8,602 nucleotides of DNA from an uncultured Oscillospiraceae bacterium (GTDB lineage: Bacteria; Bacillota; Clostridia; Oscillospirales; Oscillospiraceae). Shown here in pieces: positions 1-5,848 of the stretch. A program made the position numbers and the translations under genes. Numbering within the stretch: the first letter of the stretch is position 1; each line of letters starts with the position of its first letter. The notes under the pieces are model-generated. The model was not told where the DNA came from. It ran no database searches and was given only the letters and a program-made list of their open reading frames with translations. Where the stretch lies: NCBI GenBank assembly GCA_900754965.1, contig CAAEEO010000048.1, positions 1 to 8,602 of the forward strand, in the 5' to 3' direction.

Positions 1-164
1 ACAGCAAAGAGCCCAACGGCAAGCTGCGTGAGTTCATGATGGGCGAGACTCGTTTCGCCTCCCTGACCCGCACCTTCCCCGAGACCGCTGAAAAGCTGTT
101 CGCCGAGGCTGAGGCACAGTGCGCTGAGCGCTACGCAAAGTACAAAGCAATGGCAGAGGGCTGA
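1..164 (+). CDS. nifJ: Pyruvate:ferredoxin (flavodoxin) oxidoreductase, C-terminal end (5' partial)
   Basis: Only the last 53 codons are present, read in the frame starting at base 3 and ending at TGA 162-164. The tail contains an EPNG...LREFMMGETRFASLTRTFP pattern followed by an alanine/glutamate-rich helix, which I recognise as the extreme C-terminus of the large single-chain pyruvate:ferredoxin oxidoreductase of anaerobes. Known role of the family: CoA-dependent oxidative decarboxylation of pyruvate to acetyl-CoA and CO2, with electrons passed to ferredoxin through thiamine diphosphate and iron-sulfur clusters in the cytoplasm. None of the cofactor-binding domains lies in the window, so assignment rests on the tail alone. 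A strong terminator follows 38 bases after the stop, so this is the last gene of its transcript. A paralogous 2-oxoacid oxidoreductase of the same architecture is the main alternative. Confidence 0.8.
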   Translation, partial: SKEPNGKLREFMMGETRFASLTRTFPETAEKLFAEAEAQCAERYAKYKAMAEG

Positions 165-202
165 GCCGCTCCCATTTGCTGAAAATCACTTAAAATCCCG
201 GC

Positions 203-235
203 GGGGCAGTGCCATTTGGTACTGCCCCACTTTTT
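203..235 (+). terminator. Rho-independent terminator of the nifJ-like gene
   Basis: GGGGCAGT (203-210) pairs perfectly with ACTGCCCC (221-228). The stem can be extended inward by a G-T pair and two G-C pairs (211-213 with 218-220), leaving an ATTT loop. The hairpin is followed by AC and five T residues (231-235) on the plus strand. Confidence 0.85.
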
Positions 236-246
236 CGTATCCATAG

Positions 247-294
247 AAAAACCACTGCCCCCATCGGTGCATCGTACCGACGAGGGCAGTGGTT
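247..294 (-). terminator. Rho-independent terminator of cysK
   Basis: AACCACTGCCC (250-260) is the exact reverse complement of GGGCAGTGGTT (284-294). An inner stem (ATCGGT-like 264-268 with 276-280) can form inside the long loop. Read on the minus strand, the hairpin lies 17 bases after the cysK stop and ends in a T run (complement of A 247-251). It is back to back with the plus-strand terminator at 203-235. Confidence 0.85.
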
Positions 295-311
295 CTATTG
301 ATTTGTCAGGG

Positions 312-1244
312 TCAGTCTGCAAACAGGGGGGTGGAGAGATAGCGGTCGCCGGTGTCCGGGAACAGGACCACGATGTTTTTGCCCTCGTTTTCCGGACGCT
401 TGGCCAGTTCCACCGCAGCCCACAGGGCCGCACCGGAGGAAATGCCCACCAGGAATCCCTCTTTCTGACCGATGAGCCGACCCATGGCGTAAGCATCCTG
501 GTCGGTGACGGGAATCACTTCGTCATAGACCCCGGTGTCCAGTACTTCGGGGACAAAGTTGGCGCCGATGCCCTGAATGCCGTGGGCGCCGGCCTGCCCC
601 TGGCTGAGCAGGGGAGAGGCGGCGGGCTCCACCGCCACGATCTGCACTTGCGGATTTTTTTCTTTCAGATATCGACCCACACCGGTGATGGTGCCGCCGG
701 TGCCCACGCCTGCCACGAAAATGTCCACATTGCCATCGGTGTCCTCCCAAATCTCCGGCCCGGTGGTGCGCTCATGGGCGGCGGCGTTGGCGGGATTGAC
801 GAACTGGCCGGGGATGAAACTGCCGGGCAGTTCCTGGGCCAGGGACTGAGCCTTGGCGATGGCACCGGCCATCCCCTTGGCGCCCTCTGTGAGCACCACT
901 TCCGCGCCGTAGGCTTTCATGGTCTGCCGACGCTCGACGCTCATGGTGTCCGGCATGACGATGATGGCCCGGTATCCCCGGGCGGCGGCCACGCAGGCCA
1001 GGCCGATGCCGGTGTTGCCGGAGGTGGGTTCGATGATTACAGAGCCAGGTTTCAGCAGACCTTTTGCCTCGGCGTCGTCGATCATGGCTTTGGCTACCCG
1101 ATCTTTTACGGAACCGGCGGGGTTCAAATATTCCAATTTGGCCAGAAGTTTGGCGTCCAGATGCAGCTGTGTTTCCAGATGGGTCAGCTCCAGCAGTGGG
1201 GTGTGTCCTACCAGCTGGTCAATGGATGTATAGATATGGGACAT
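312..1244 (-). CDS. cysK: Cysteine synthase A (O-acetylserine sulfhydrylase)
   Basis: The 310-residue protein is full length for the PLP-dependent fold-type II cysteine synthases, which make L-cysteine and acetate from O-acetyl-L-serine and sulfide in the cytoplasm. Visible family motifs: NPAGSVKDR with the PLP Schiff-base lysine K47; the substrate loop TSGNTG at 74-79; the PLP-phosphate loop GTGGT at 181-185; GISSGAA at 267-273, whose serine contacts the pyridine nitrogen; and the C-terminal PDTGDRYLST at 296-305. The ATG at 1244 is preceded by GGAGGA (minus strand, 1252-1257), 7 bases upstream. The gene has its own near-perfect promoter (1285-1313) and its own terminator, so it is probably monocistronic, with possible extra read-through from the upstream merR gene because no hairpin separates them. 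A CysK/CysM-type or cystathionine beta-synthase-like enzyme is less likely, given the length and the absence of a CBS tail. Confidence 0.96.
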   Translation of the reverse strand: MSHIYTSIDQLVGHTPLLELTHLETQLHLDAKLLAKLEYLNPAGSVKDRVAKAMIDDAEAKGLLKPGSVIIEPTSGNTGIGLACVAAARGYRAIIVMPDTMSVERRQTMKAYGAEVVLTEGAKGMAGAIAKAQSLAQELPGSFIPGQFVNPANAAAHERTTGPEIWEDTDGNVDIFVAGVGTGGTITGVGRYLKEKNPQVQIVAVEPAASPLLSQGQAGAHGIQGIGANFVPEVLDTGVYDEVIPVTDQDAYAMGRLIGQKEGFLVGISSGAALWAAVELAKRPENEGKNIVVLFPDTGDRYLSTPLFAD

Positions 1245-1251
1245 GGCGATT

Positions 1252-1257
1252 TCCTCC
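1252..1257 (-). promoter_or_regulatory. cysK ribosome binding site
   Basis: GGAGGA on the minus strand, 7 bases before the ATG at 1244. It fixes the start of cysK. Confidence 0.85.
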
Positions 1258-1284
1258 TATAATCTTGGTAGGTATATGTTTTGG

Positions 1285-1313
1285 AGTATAGAACGGTTCC
1301 GGAAAAATGTCAA
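1285..1313 (-). promoter_or_regulatory. cysK sigma-A promoter
   Basis: On the minus strand TTGACA (1308-1313) is followed after exactly 17 bases by TATACT (1285-1290), a near-consensus housekeeping promoter. Transcription should start near 1278, giving a leader of about 33 bases, too short for a riboswitch or T-box. The -35 box contains the TGA stop codon of the upstream merR gene (1310-1312). The spacer holds two overlapping palindromes, GAAC-G-GTTC (1291-1299) and TTCCGGAA (1297-1304), which could be an operator. Confidence 0.85.
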
Positions 1314-2140
1314 GAGCAAGAGACAGTTTCCGGGGCGGAGCAGGGAATGGTGATCATGGTGATGTAATCTTCGCTCCGGGGCATGGACATTTCGTTGAGT
1401 CCCTCTTCGTAAGCATAGCCGGTGAGGGTCAGGTGGTGGGCCTTGGCATAGCGAATCATCTCCTCATAGACCTCCGGGATGAGGCTCCATCCGCCGATGC
1501 AGAAGGAACGCAGATACGTGCCGGCAGGGAGAATTTCGTCGAATTCTGTCACATTTTCCCGACCGTAGGCAAAAAAGGCATCATAATGAATCCAGTCCTT
1601 TTGCATGATATGGTCCACGGCGATCCGGCTGCCGAAATTGTCATACAATCCGAACAGGTTATCCAGACGGAAAGAAAATTCTGCCGCTGTGGCGAAGTCC
1701 GCCTCATCGTAGCGTCCGCTGATGGGGGAGGAGAGAAGGATGCGCTGCTCGGGGAGCTGGAGCTGCTCCACTTTGCCGTGTTCGGCGGACAGGCCCAGTT
1801 CCAGTTTGTCGGACTTTCTCTGCAAAAACTCCCGCACATTTAATAATTGCTGAATGGAGCGGTCGATGACTTGCTTTTTCTCTGCCACCATTTGGTTGAA
1901 AGAAGTGTCCGAGGGACTGCTGACATAGGCTTTCACATCTTCGATGGACATCCCAATCTGCCGCAGCATTAAAATCAGCTCCAGCTGCGCCGATTGAAAG
2001 CAACTATAATAATGGTATCCGTTTTCTCCGACATAGGCGGGCTGAAACAGGCCGATATCATTATAATAATGTAGCGTCCGCTTGTTGACGCCGCACATTT
2101 TGGCAAATTCTCCGGACGAATAATATTTTTTGTATTCCAT
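1310..2140 (-). CDS. MerR-family transcriptional regulator with GyrI/BmrR-like effector domain
   Basis: The 276-residue protein starts with a classic MerR winged helix-turn-helix: GEFAKMCGVNKRTLHYYNDIGL at about residues 10-31, then the wing with NGYHYYS at 40-46. A helical linker that would form the antiparallel dimer coiled coil spans about 80-118. Residues 130-267 resemble the GyrI-like small-molecule-binding domain of BmrR/TipA-type regulators, many of which sense hydrophobic cationic drugs. This domain assignment comes from length and pattern and is less certain than the HTH. The ATG at 2140 has AAGAGG (minus strand, 2149-2154) 8 bases upstream. The gene is divergent from a two-gene ABC exporter, and a MerR-type operator-promoter lies in the 153-base gap, so the natural inference is that it controls the exporter and itself. 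The stop codon lies inside the cysK -35 box. The ligand cannot be read from the sequence. Confidence 0.92.
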   Translation of the reverse strand: MEYKKYYSSGEFAKMCGVNKRTLHYYNDIGLFQPAYVGENGYHYYSCFQSAQLELILMLRQIGMSIEDVKAYVSSPSDTSFNQMVAEKKQVIDRSIQQLLNVREFLQRKSDKLELGLSAEHGKVEQLQLPEQRILLSSPISGRYDEADFATAAEFSFRLDNLFGLYDNFGSRIAVDHIMQKDWIHYDAFFAYGRENVTEFDEILPAGTYLRSFCIGGWSLIPEVYEEMIRYAKAHHLTLTGYAYEEGLNEMSMPRSEDYITMITIPCSAPETVSCS

Positions 2141-2152
2141 GAAAAAAACCTC

Positions 2153-2183
2153 TTGACTGTACAGTTACTGTACATAGTATGAT
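2153..2183 (+). promoter_or_regulatory. MerR-type exporter promoter with 19-bp spacer
   Basis: TTGACT (2153-2158) and TATGAT (2178-2183) each match sigma-A consensus at five of six positions but are separated by 19 bases instead of 17. Such over-long spacers are the hallmark of promoters activated by MerR-family proteins, which unwind the spacer to realign the two boxes. Transcription would start near 2190, leaving a leader of roughly 104 bases before the exporter ATG. Confidence 0.8.
2158..2174. promoter_or_regulatory. Perfect 7-3-7 dyad, probable MerR operator
   Basis: TGTACAG-TTA-CTGTACA is a perfect inverted repeat lying between the -35 and -10 boxes of the plus-strand promoter. Its position inside a 19-bp spacer, next to a merR gene, strongly suggests the binding site of that regulator's dimer. 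ACTGTACA also occurs twice as a direct repeat 11 bases apart (2156-2163 and 2167-2174). Confidence 0.8.
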
Positions 2184-2207
2184 ACTCCGCGAGATCGAAA
2201 AACGCAA
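2179..2207 (-). promoter_or_regulatory. Possible merR promoter
   Basis: On the minus strand TTGCGT (2202-2207), 17 bases, TATCAT (2179-2184). The -35 is weak (three of six consensus bases) and the -10 good (five of six). The -10 overlaps that of the divergent exporter promoter, and the inferred start near 2172 falls inside the dyad at 2158-2174, which would allow autoregulation by the MerR protein. Confidence 0.5.
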
Positions 2208-2219
2208 CCATTTTCGGAA

Positions 2220-2273
2220 ATGAATGGATTATTTATGGGTAATTTCGCGTGGCTGCGGGAGTCGGATCTGTGA
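2220..2273 (+). CDS. Possible 17-residue leader peptide ORF upstream of the exporter
   Basis: An ATG at 2220 opens a 17-codon reading frame (MNGLFMGNFAWLRESDL) that ends at TGA 2271-2273, touching the AAAGGAG ribosome binding site of the first transporter gene (2273-2279). It lies wholly within the inferred exporter leader transcript. Its own ribosome binding site is poor (only a CGGAA just upstream, with a small CATTT/AAATG hairpin at 2209-2222 covering the start). In Bacillus subtilis the heterodimeric exporter BmrCD is controlled by translation of a leader ORF, which makes this placement suggestive. A chance ORF is quite possible. No intrinsic terminator is visible in the leader, so any control would be translational. 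Confidence 0.3.
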   Translation: MNGLFMGNFAWLRESDL

Positions 2274-2279
2274 AAGGAG
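2273..2279 (+). promoter_or_regulatory. Ribosome binding site of the first exporter gene, with a hairpin in the spacer
   Basis: AAAGGAG lies 14 bases before the ATG at 2294, longer than ideal. GCGT (2279-2282) and ACGC (2287-2290) can form a four-pair hairpin with an ATCA loop between them, which would shorten the effective spacing. No ATG, GTG or TTG in frame offers a better distance. An in-frame GTG at 2270 with a weak GGGAG (2257-2261) and a GTG at 2249 are the alternatives. Confidence 0.6.
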
Positions 2280-2293
2280 CGTATCAACGCAAC

Positions 2294-4018
2294 ATGAAAA
2301 CCATCTTTTCAAGAGTCAAAATCAAAGGTAAGCTGGTGCTGGCACTGTCCCTGCTGGTGATGCTGTCGGCAGTGGGAGAAATGCTGCTGCCCTCTTTCCT
2401 GGCAGAAATGATCAACGGCGGCGTGACGGCCGGGTCCCAGAAAATCATCTGGACCTTTGCGGCCATCATGGCGGCAGTGACGGTGTTTTCCTGCATCGTG
2501 AACTTCCTGTCGGTGAAGATTGCCTCCAAGATCTCCACAGAGTTTGCCGCAGGACTGCGGGGAGCCGTGTTTGACAAGGTGCAGAACTTCTCCTCTGTGG
2601 AAATGGACCGGTTCGGCACGGCCAGTCTGGTCACCCGCAGCACTTCGGACATCACCAATGTGCAGAACTTCCTGACCCTGCTGCTGCGCATCGGCCTGCT
2701 GGCCCCCATGATGGCAGTGGCCGGACTGGTATTCTCTGCGGCCACCGGCGGACGGGTCAACGCAGTGCTGACGGTGTCCATTCCTGTGCTGTTGGGCGTT
2801 CTGGGCGTGATCGTGGCGCTGGCCTCCCGCTATTCCATCCGGCTGCGGAAAAAGCTGGATAAGATCAACCGCCTGTTTCTGGAGTCTCTGGAAGGCGTGC
2901 GGGTGATTCGGGCGTTCAATAAGCAGGGCACGGAAAATGCCAGATTTGAAGAGTCCAACCTGGATTATGCCCAGACGGCCATGGCTGCCGGCCGGATTAC
3001 CAGTCTGCTGCTGCCGGCCATCAATGTGATTTTCGGTGTGACTACCGCTGCGGTGTTGGGCATCGGCGCGTATTATGTGGATACCGGAGCCATGGAAGTG
3101 GGTTCTCTGGTGGCCAATGCCCAGTATATCAGCATGGTGCTGACCTCGGTGATGATGCTGTCCCTGGTGATTATGATGTTCCCCACCAGCTACGCCTGCG
3201 CCAAGCGCATTGCAGAGGTGCTGGAGACGGAGAGCAGCATCCGGGACGGCCATTACCCGGCCGAACAGCGTCCCCTGCGGTCCACGGTGGAATTCCGCCA
3301 TGTGACCTTTGCATATCCTGGTGCGGATGAACCGATTTTGAAGGACATCAACTTTGAAAGCCATCCCGGCGAGGTGACGGCCATCATCGGCGGCACGGGA
3401 CGGGGAAAATCCAGTATTCTGAAACTGATTCCCCGGCTGTATGACCCGCTGTTTGGAGAGGTGCTGATCGACGGCGTCAACGCCAAGGAGTATCGTCTGG
3501 AAGATCTGCGGGCCATGATCGGCTATGTGCCCCAGAAAAATGTGCTGTTTTCCGGAGATATTGCGGAAAACCTGAACTTTGGCAATGCGGAAGGCACGGA
3601 AAAAGAGTGGGAAGAGGCTGCTCGCATCGCCTGCGCTGAGGAATTTATTTTGAAAAAAGAGCAGGGATACCACGATCCCATTGCTCAGGGCGGCACCAAC
3701 CTGTCCGGCGGACAGCGGCAGAGAATGGCCATTGCACGGGCCATGATGAAACGCCCGGAAATTTATGTGTTTGACGACAGTTTCTCTGCACTGGATATGA
3801 AAACCGATCAGCAGCTGCGCCGGAATCTGAAACAGGCCATGGGAGATGCGACGGTCATCATGGTGGCACAGCGAATCAGCACCGTGCTGGACGCAGACCG
3901 CATCCTGGTCGTGGATGACGGGCAGATTGTGGGCAGCGGCACCCATGCAGAACTGATGGAAAGCTGCCCGCTGTATCGGGAAATTGCGGAGATCCAACTG
4001 GGAAAGGAGGCAGTCTGA
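2294..4018 (+). CDS. ABC exporter half-transporter, degenerate-site subunit
   Basis: A 574-residue fusion of a six-helix type IV exporter transmembrane domain (hydrophobic stretches at about 13-40, 51-73, 128-150, 157-178, 236-262, 272-298) and a nucleotide-binding domain. NBD motifs: Walker A GGTGRGKSS (366-374, K372), Q-loop Q414, signature LSGGQ (470-474), Walker B ending in D494. The catalytic glutamate is replaced by D495 (VFDDSFSALD) and the switch histidine by Q526 (MVAQRIS), the pattern of the non-hydrolytic site in heterodimeric exporters such as TM287/288 and BmrCD. The partner is the next gene, one base downstream. The protein probably sits in the cytoplasmic membrane and exports drugs or lipophilic compounds; the substrate is unknown. 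ATG 2294 was chosen because the chain then begins like its homologues (MKTIFSRVKIKGK). GTG 2249 or 2270 would add 15 or 8 residues of no evident domain. Arginine at Walker A position 370 is unusual. Confidence 0.94.
   Translation: MKTIFSRVKIKGKLVLALSLLVMLSAVGEMLLPSFLAEMINGGVTAGSQKIIWTFAAIMAAVTVFSCIVNFLSVKIASKISTEFAAGLRGAVFDKVQNFSSVEMDRFGTASLVTRSTSDITNVQNFLTLLLRIGLLAPMMAVAGLVFSAATGGRVNAVLTVSIPVLLGVLGVIVALASRYSIRLRKKLDKINRLFLESLEGVRVIRAFNKQGTENARFEESNLDYAQTAMAAGRITSLLLPAINVIFGVTTAAVLGIGAYYVDTGAMEVGSLVANAQYISMVLTSVMMLSLVIMMFPTSYACAKRIAEVLETESSIRDGHYPAEQRPLRSTVEFRHVTFAYPGADEPILKDINFESHPGEVTAIIGGTGRGKSSILKLIPRLYDPLFGEVLIDGVNAKEYRLEDLRAMIGYVPQKNVLFSGDIAENLNFGNAEGTEKEWEEAARIACAEEFILKKEQGYHDPIAQGGTNLSGGQRQRMAIARAMMKRPEIYVFDDSFSALDMKTDQQLRRNLKQAMGDATVIMVAQRISTVLDADRILVVDDGQIVGSGTHAELMESCPLYREIAEIQLGKEAV
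4001..4010 (+). promoter_or_regulatory. Ribosome binding site of the second exporter gene
   Basis: GGAAAGGAGG lies inside the last codons of the first transporter gene, 9 bases before the ATG at 4020. It selects 4020 over the longer in-frame ATG at 3984, which would overlap the upstream gene and has no comparable site. Confidence 0.88.
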
Positions 4019-4019
4019 C

Positions 4020-5762
4020 ATGAAAAAAAGCGCGATATTTAAGCGTCTGTTGGGATATTTGAAAGTCTATCGGCTGCGGCTGTTCTTTGTGCTGCTGGCA
4101 GCGGTGGTCAGCACGGCATTCATGGTCATGGCGCCCTTCCTGGTGGGTAAAGTGACCACCACGCTGTTTGCCAGCATTGCCGACGGCGTGTTTTACTGGG
4201 ATACAATCTTGTGGCTGCTTGCGGCCCTGGTGGGACTGTATCTCATTTCCCAGCTGTTTTCTTCTTTGCAGGGGTTCGGAATGGCGCGAATCACTGCCAA
4301 TGTGATGCAGACCCTGCGCCGTCAGATCGATGAAAAAATGCATCGACTGAAACTGGACTATTACGATTCCCATACCCATGGGGATATTCTCAGCGTGATC
4401 ACCAACGATGTGGATACCATTAATAATACCATCAGCCAGAATCTGACCTCTGTGGTGACGCAGATCACAACGGCGGTGGGCGTGCTGGTGATGATGCTGC
4501 TGATCAGTCCCAAATTGGCGCTGATCCCCATCGTGATGGTGCCCCTGTCCCTGCTGAGCGCAGCAGGCGTGATGAAAGCCAGTGAGAAGTATTACGGACA
4601 GCAGCAGGATTTGCTGGGAAAACTCAACGGCTATGTGGAAGAAATGTATAATGGCCAGTCTGTGGTACAGACTTTCAACTATCAGGAGCGGGCCAAGCAG
4701 GCATTCGGCGCGCTGAACGAGGAGCTGAAAACCAGCGCGCGGAAGGCAGAGACCACTGCCGGTGCGGTCAGCCCCATCACCACTCTGGTGAATAATCTGG
4801 GCTATGTGCTCTGCGCAGCCATCGGCTGCCTGTGGGCCATTGTCGGACGCATCACGGTGGGCAATGTCCAGGCTATGCTGGAGTACACCTGGCGTTTTGC
4901 AGACCCCTTCTCCTCTCTGGCGGGCATGGTGGGCAGTTTTGGCGCAGCGGCGGCTGCCGGGGAGCGGATCTTCAATCTGCTGGACGCGGAAGAAGAGATT
5001 CCCGATGGAGAAAACTGCGTGGTTCCCGAGGACCGCAGCGGCGGCGTGACCTTTGAAAATGTGAAGTTCGGCTACACGCCGGATCGCCTGTTGATGAAAG
5101 GCGTGAACCTGACGGTGCAGCCGGGACAGAAAGTGGCTGTAGTTGGCCCCACCGGCGCCGGAAAGACCACCCTCATCAATCTTTTGATGCGGTTCTACGA
5201 GCTGAACGACGGCCGAATCACGGTGGACGGTACGGATATTCGGGAAATGTCCCGGGCAGAGCTGCGGGACCGGTTTGGCATGGTGCTCCAGGATACCTGG
5301 CTGTTTGAGGGAACCATTGGGGACAATATCGGCTATGCAGAAGACAATATGCCCCGGGAGAAGATCATCTCCTCGGCAAAATCGGCCTGCGCCCATAACT
5401 TTATCAAAACCCTGCCGGGTGGATATGATATGCTCCTCAGCAAGGGCGCCGAGAACATTTCCCAGGGCGAGCGGCAGCTGCTGACCATTGCCCGTGCCAT
5501 CGCCTCTGACCCGGAAATCATGATTCTGGACGAGGCTACCAGTAATGTGGATACCCATACCGAGGTGCTGATTCAGAAAGCCATGGGAGAACTGATGAAA
5601 GGCCGCACCAGCTTTGTCATCGCCCATCGGCTGTCTACCATTCGGGATGCGGATATGATCCTGTATATGGAAGACGGTGACATCAAGGAAGTGGGCAACC
5701 ACGAGGAACTGATGAAGAAAAACGGCAAATATGCCGCGCTGTATCTCAGCCAGTTTGCGTAA
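4020..5762 (+). CDS. ABC exporter half-transporter, catalytic-site subunit
   Basis: This 580-residue protein has the same layout: a six-helix exporter transmembrane domain over about residues 20-310, then an ATPase domain. Motifs: Walker A GPTGAGKTT (376-384, K382), Q-loop Q424, Walker B D504 with the catalytic glutamate E505 (MILDEATSNVD), switch histidine H536 (VIAHRLSTI). Its signature reads ISQGE (480-484) rather than LSGGQ. Because each ATP site joins the Walker motifs of one chain to the signature of the other, this chain should supply the Walker half of the active site while its divergent signature faces the degenerate Walker site of the first subunit. The two genes therefore look like an obligate heterodimer. 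One base separates the first gene's stop from this ATG, indicating translational coupling. The divergent MerR gene suggests a multidrug or toxic-compound efflux role; this is inference. Confidence 0.95.
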   Translation: MKKSAIFKRLLGYLKVYRLRLFFVLLAAVVSTAFMVMAPFLVGKVTTTLFASIADGVFYWDTILWLLAALVGLYLISQLFSSLQGFGMARITANVMQTLRRQIDEKMHRLKLDYYDSHTHGDILSVITNDVDTINNTISQNLTSVVTQITTAVGVLVMMLLISPKLALIPIVMVPLSLLSAAGVMKASEKYYGQQQDLLGKLNGYVEEMYNGQSVVQTFNYQERAKQAFGALNEELKTSARKAETTAGAVSPITTLVNNLGYVLCAAIGCLWAIVGRITVGNVQAMLEYTWRFADPFSSLAGMVGSFGAAAAAGERIFNLLDAEEEIPDGENCVVPEDRSGGVTFENVKFGYTPDRLLMKGVNLTVQPGQKVAVVGPTGAGKTTLINLLMRFYELNDGRITVDGTDIREMSRAELRDRFGMVLQDTWLFEGTIGDNIGYAEDNMPREKIISSAKSACAHNFIKTLPGGYDMLLSKGAENISQGERQLLTIARAIASDPEIMILDEATSNVDTHTEVLIQKAMGELMKGRTSFVIAHRLSTIRDADMILYMEDGDIKEVGNHEELMKKNGKYAALYLSQFA

Positions 5763-5790
5763 AAAAACACGCCGGAGTGCTCCGGCGTGT
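5761..5790 (-). terminator. Distal terminator for the nucleotidase gene
   Basis: ACACGCCGGAG (5767-5777) and CTCCGGCGTGT (5780-5790) are exact reverse complements separated by two bases. On the minus strand the hairpin is followed by T7 (complement of A 5761-5767), so it terminates transcripts coming from the right. On the plus strand it lacks a T run and begins only 4 bases after the exporter stop codon. Confidence 0.75.
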
Positions 5791-5791
5791 G

Positions 5792-5822
5792 AAAAAGCGG
5801 GGACGAAAGTCCCCGCTTTTTT
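5792..5822. terminator. Bidirectional terminator between the exporter operon and the nucleotidase gene
   Basis: AAAAAGCGGGGAC (5792-5804) pairs with GTCCCCGCTTTTT (5809-5821) around a stable GAAA tetraloop. The eight-pair GC-rich core has a T run on the plus strand (5817-5822) and a T run on the minus strand (complement of A 5792-5796), so it can end both convergent transcripts. It lies 30 bases after the exporter stop codon and 27 bases beyond the nucleotidase stop codon. Confidence 0.9.
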
Positions 5823-5848
5823 GTTTGATAGGCGACAGGTCAAAGGAA

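Noticed and set aside
216..1262. Plus-strand 348-codon open frame opposite cysK
   Set aside because: It is antisense to a clear cysK, is glycine- and histidine-rich in the manner of a shadow frame, runs through a terminator and has no ribosome binding site or recognisable domain.
1245..1280. Riboswitch or T-box upstream of cysK
   Set aside because: The inferred leader is only about 33 bases, too short for any known cysteine-responsive RNA element.
2224..2331. Alternative 35-codon leader frame starting at the second ATG (2224) and overlapping the exporter start
   Set aside because: It has no ribosome binding site and a composition without features. It is noted only because it competes with the 17-codon frame.
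2309..4021. Minus-strand 570-codon open frame opposite the first exporter gene
   Set aside because: It shadows a fully motif-supported ABC transporter. The composition is rich in His, Gln and Arg, and no start signals are visible. Long antisense frames are common in GC-biased coding DNA.
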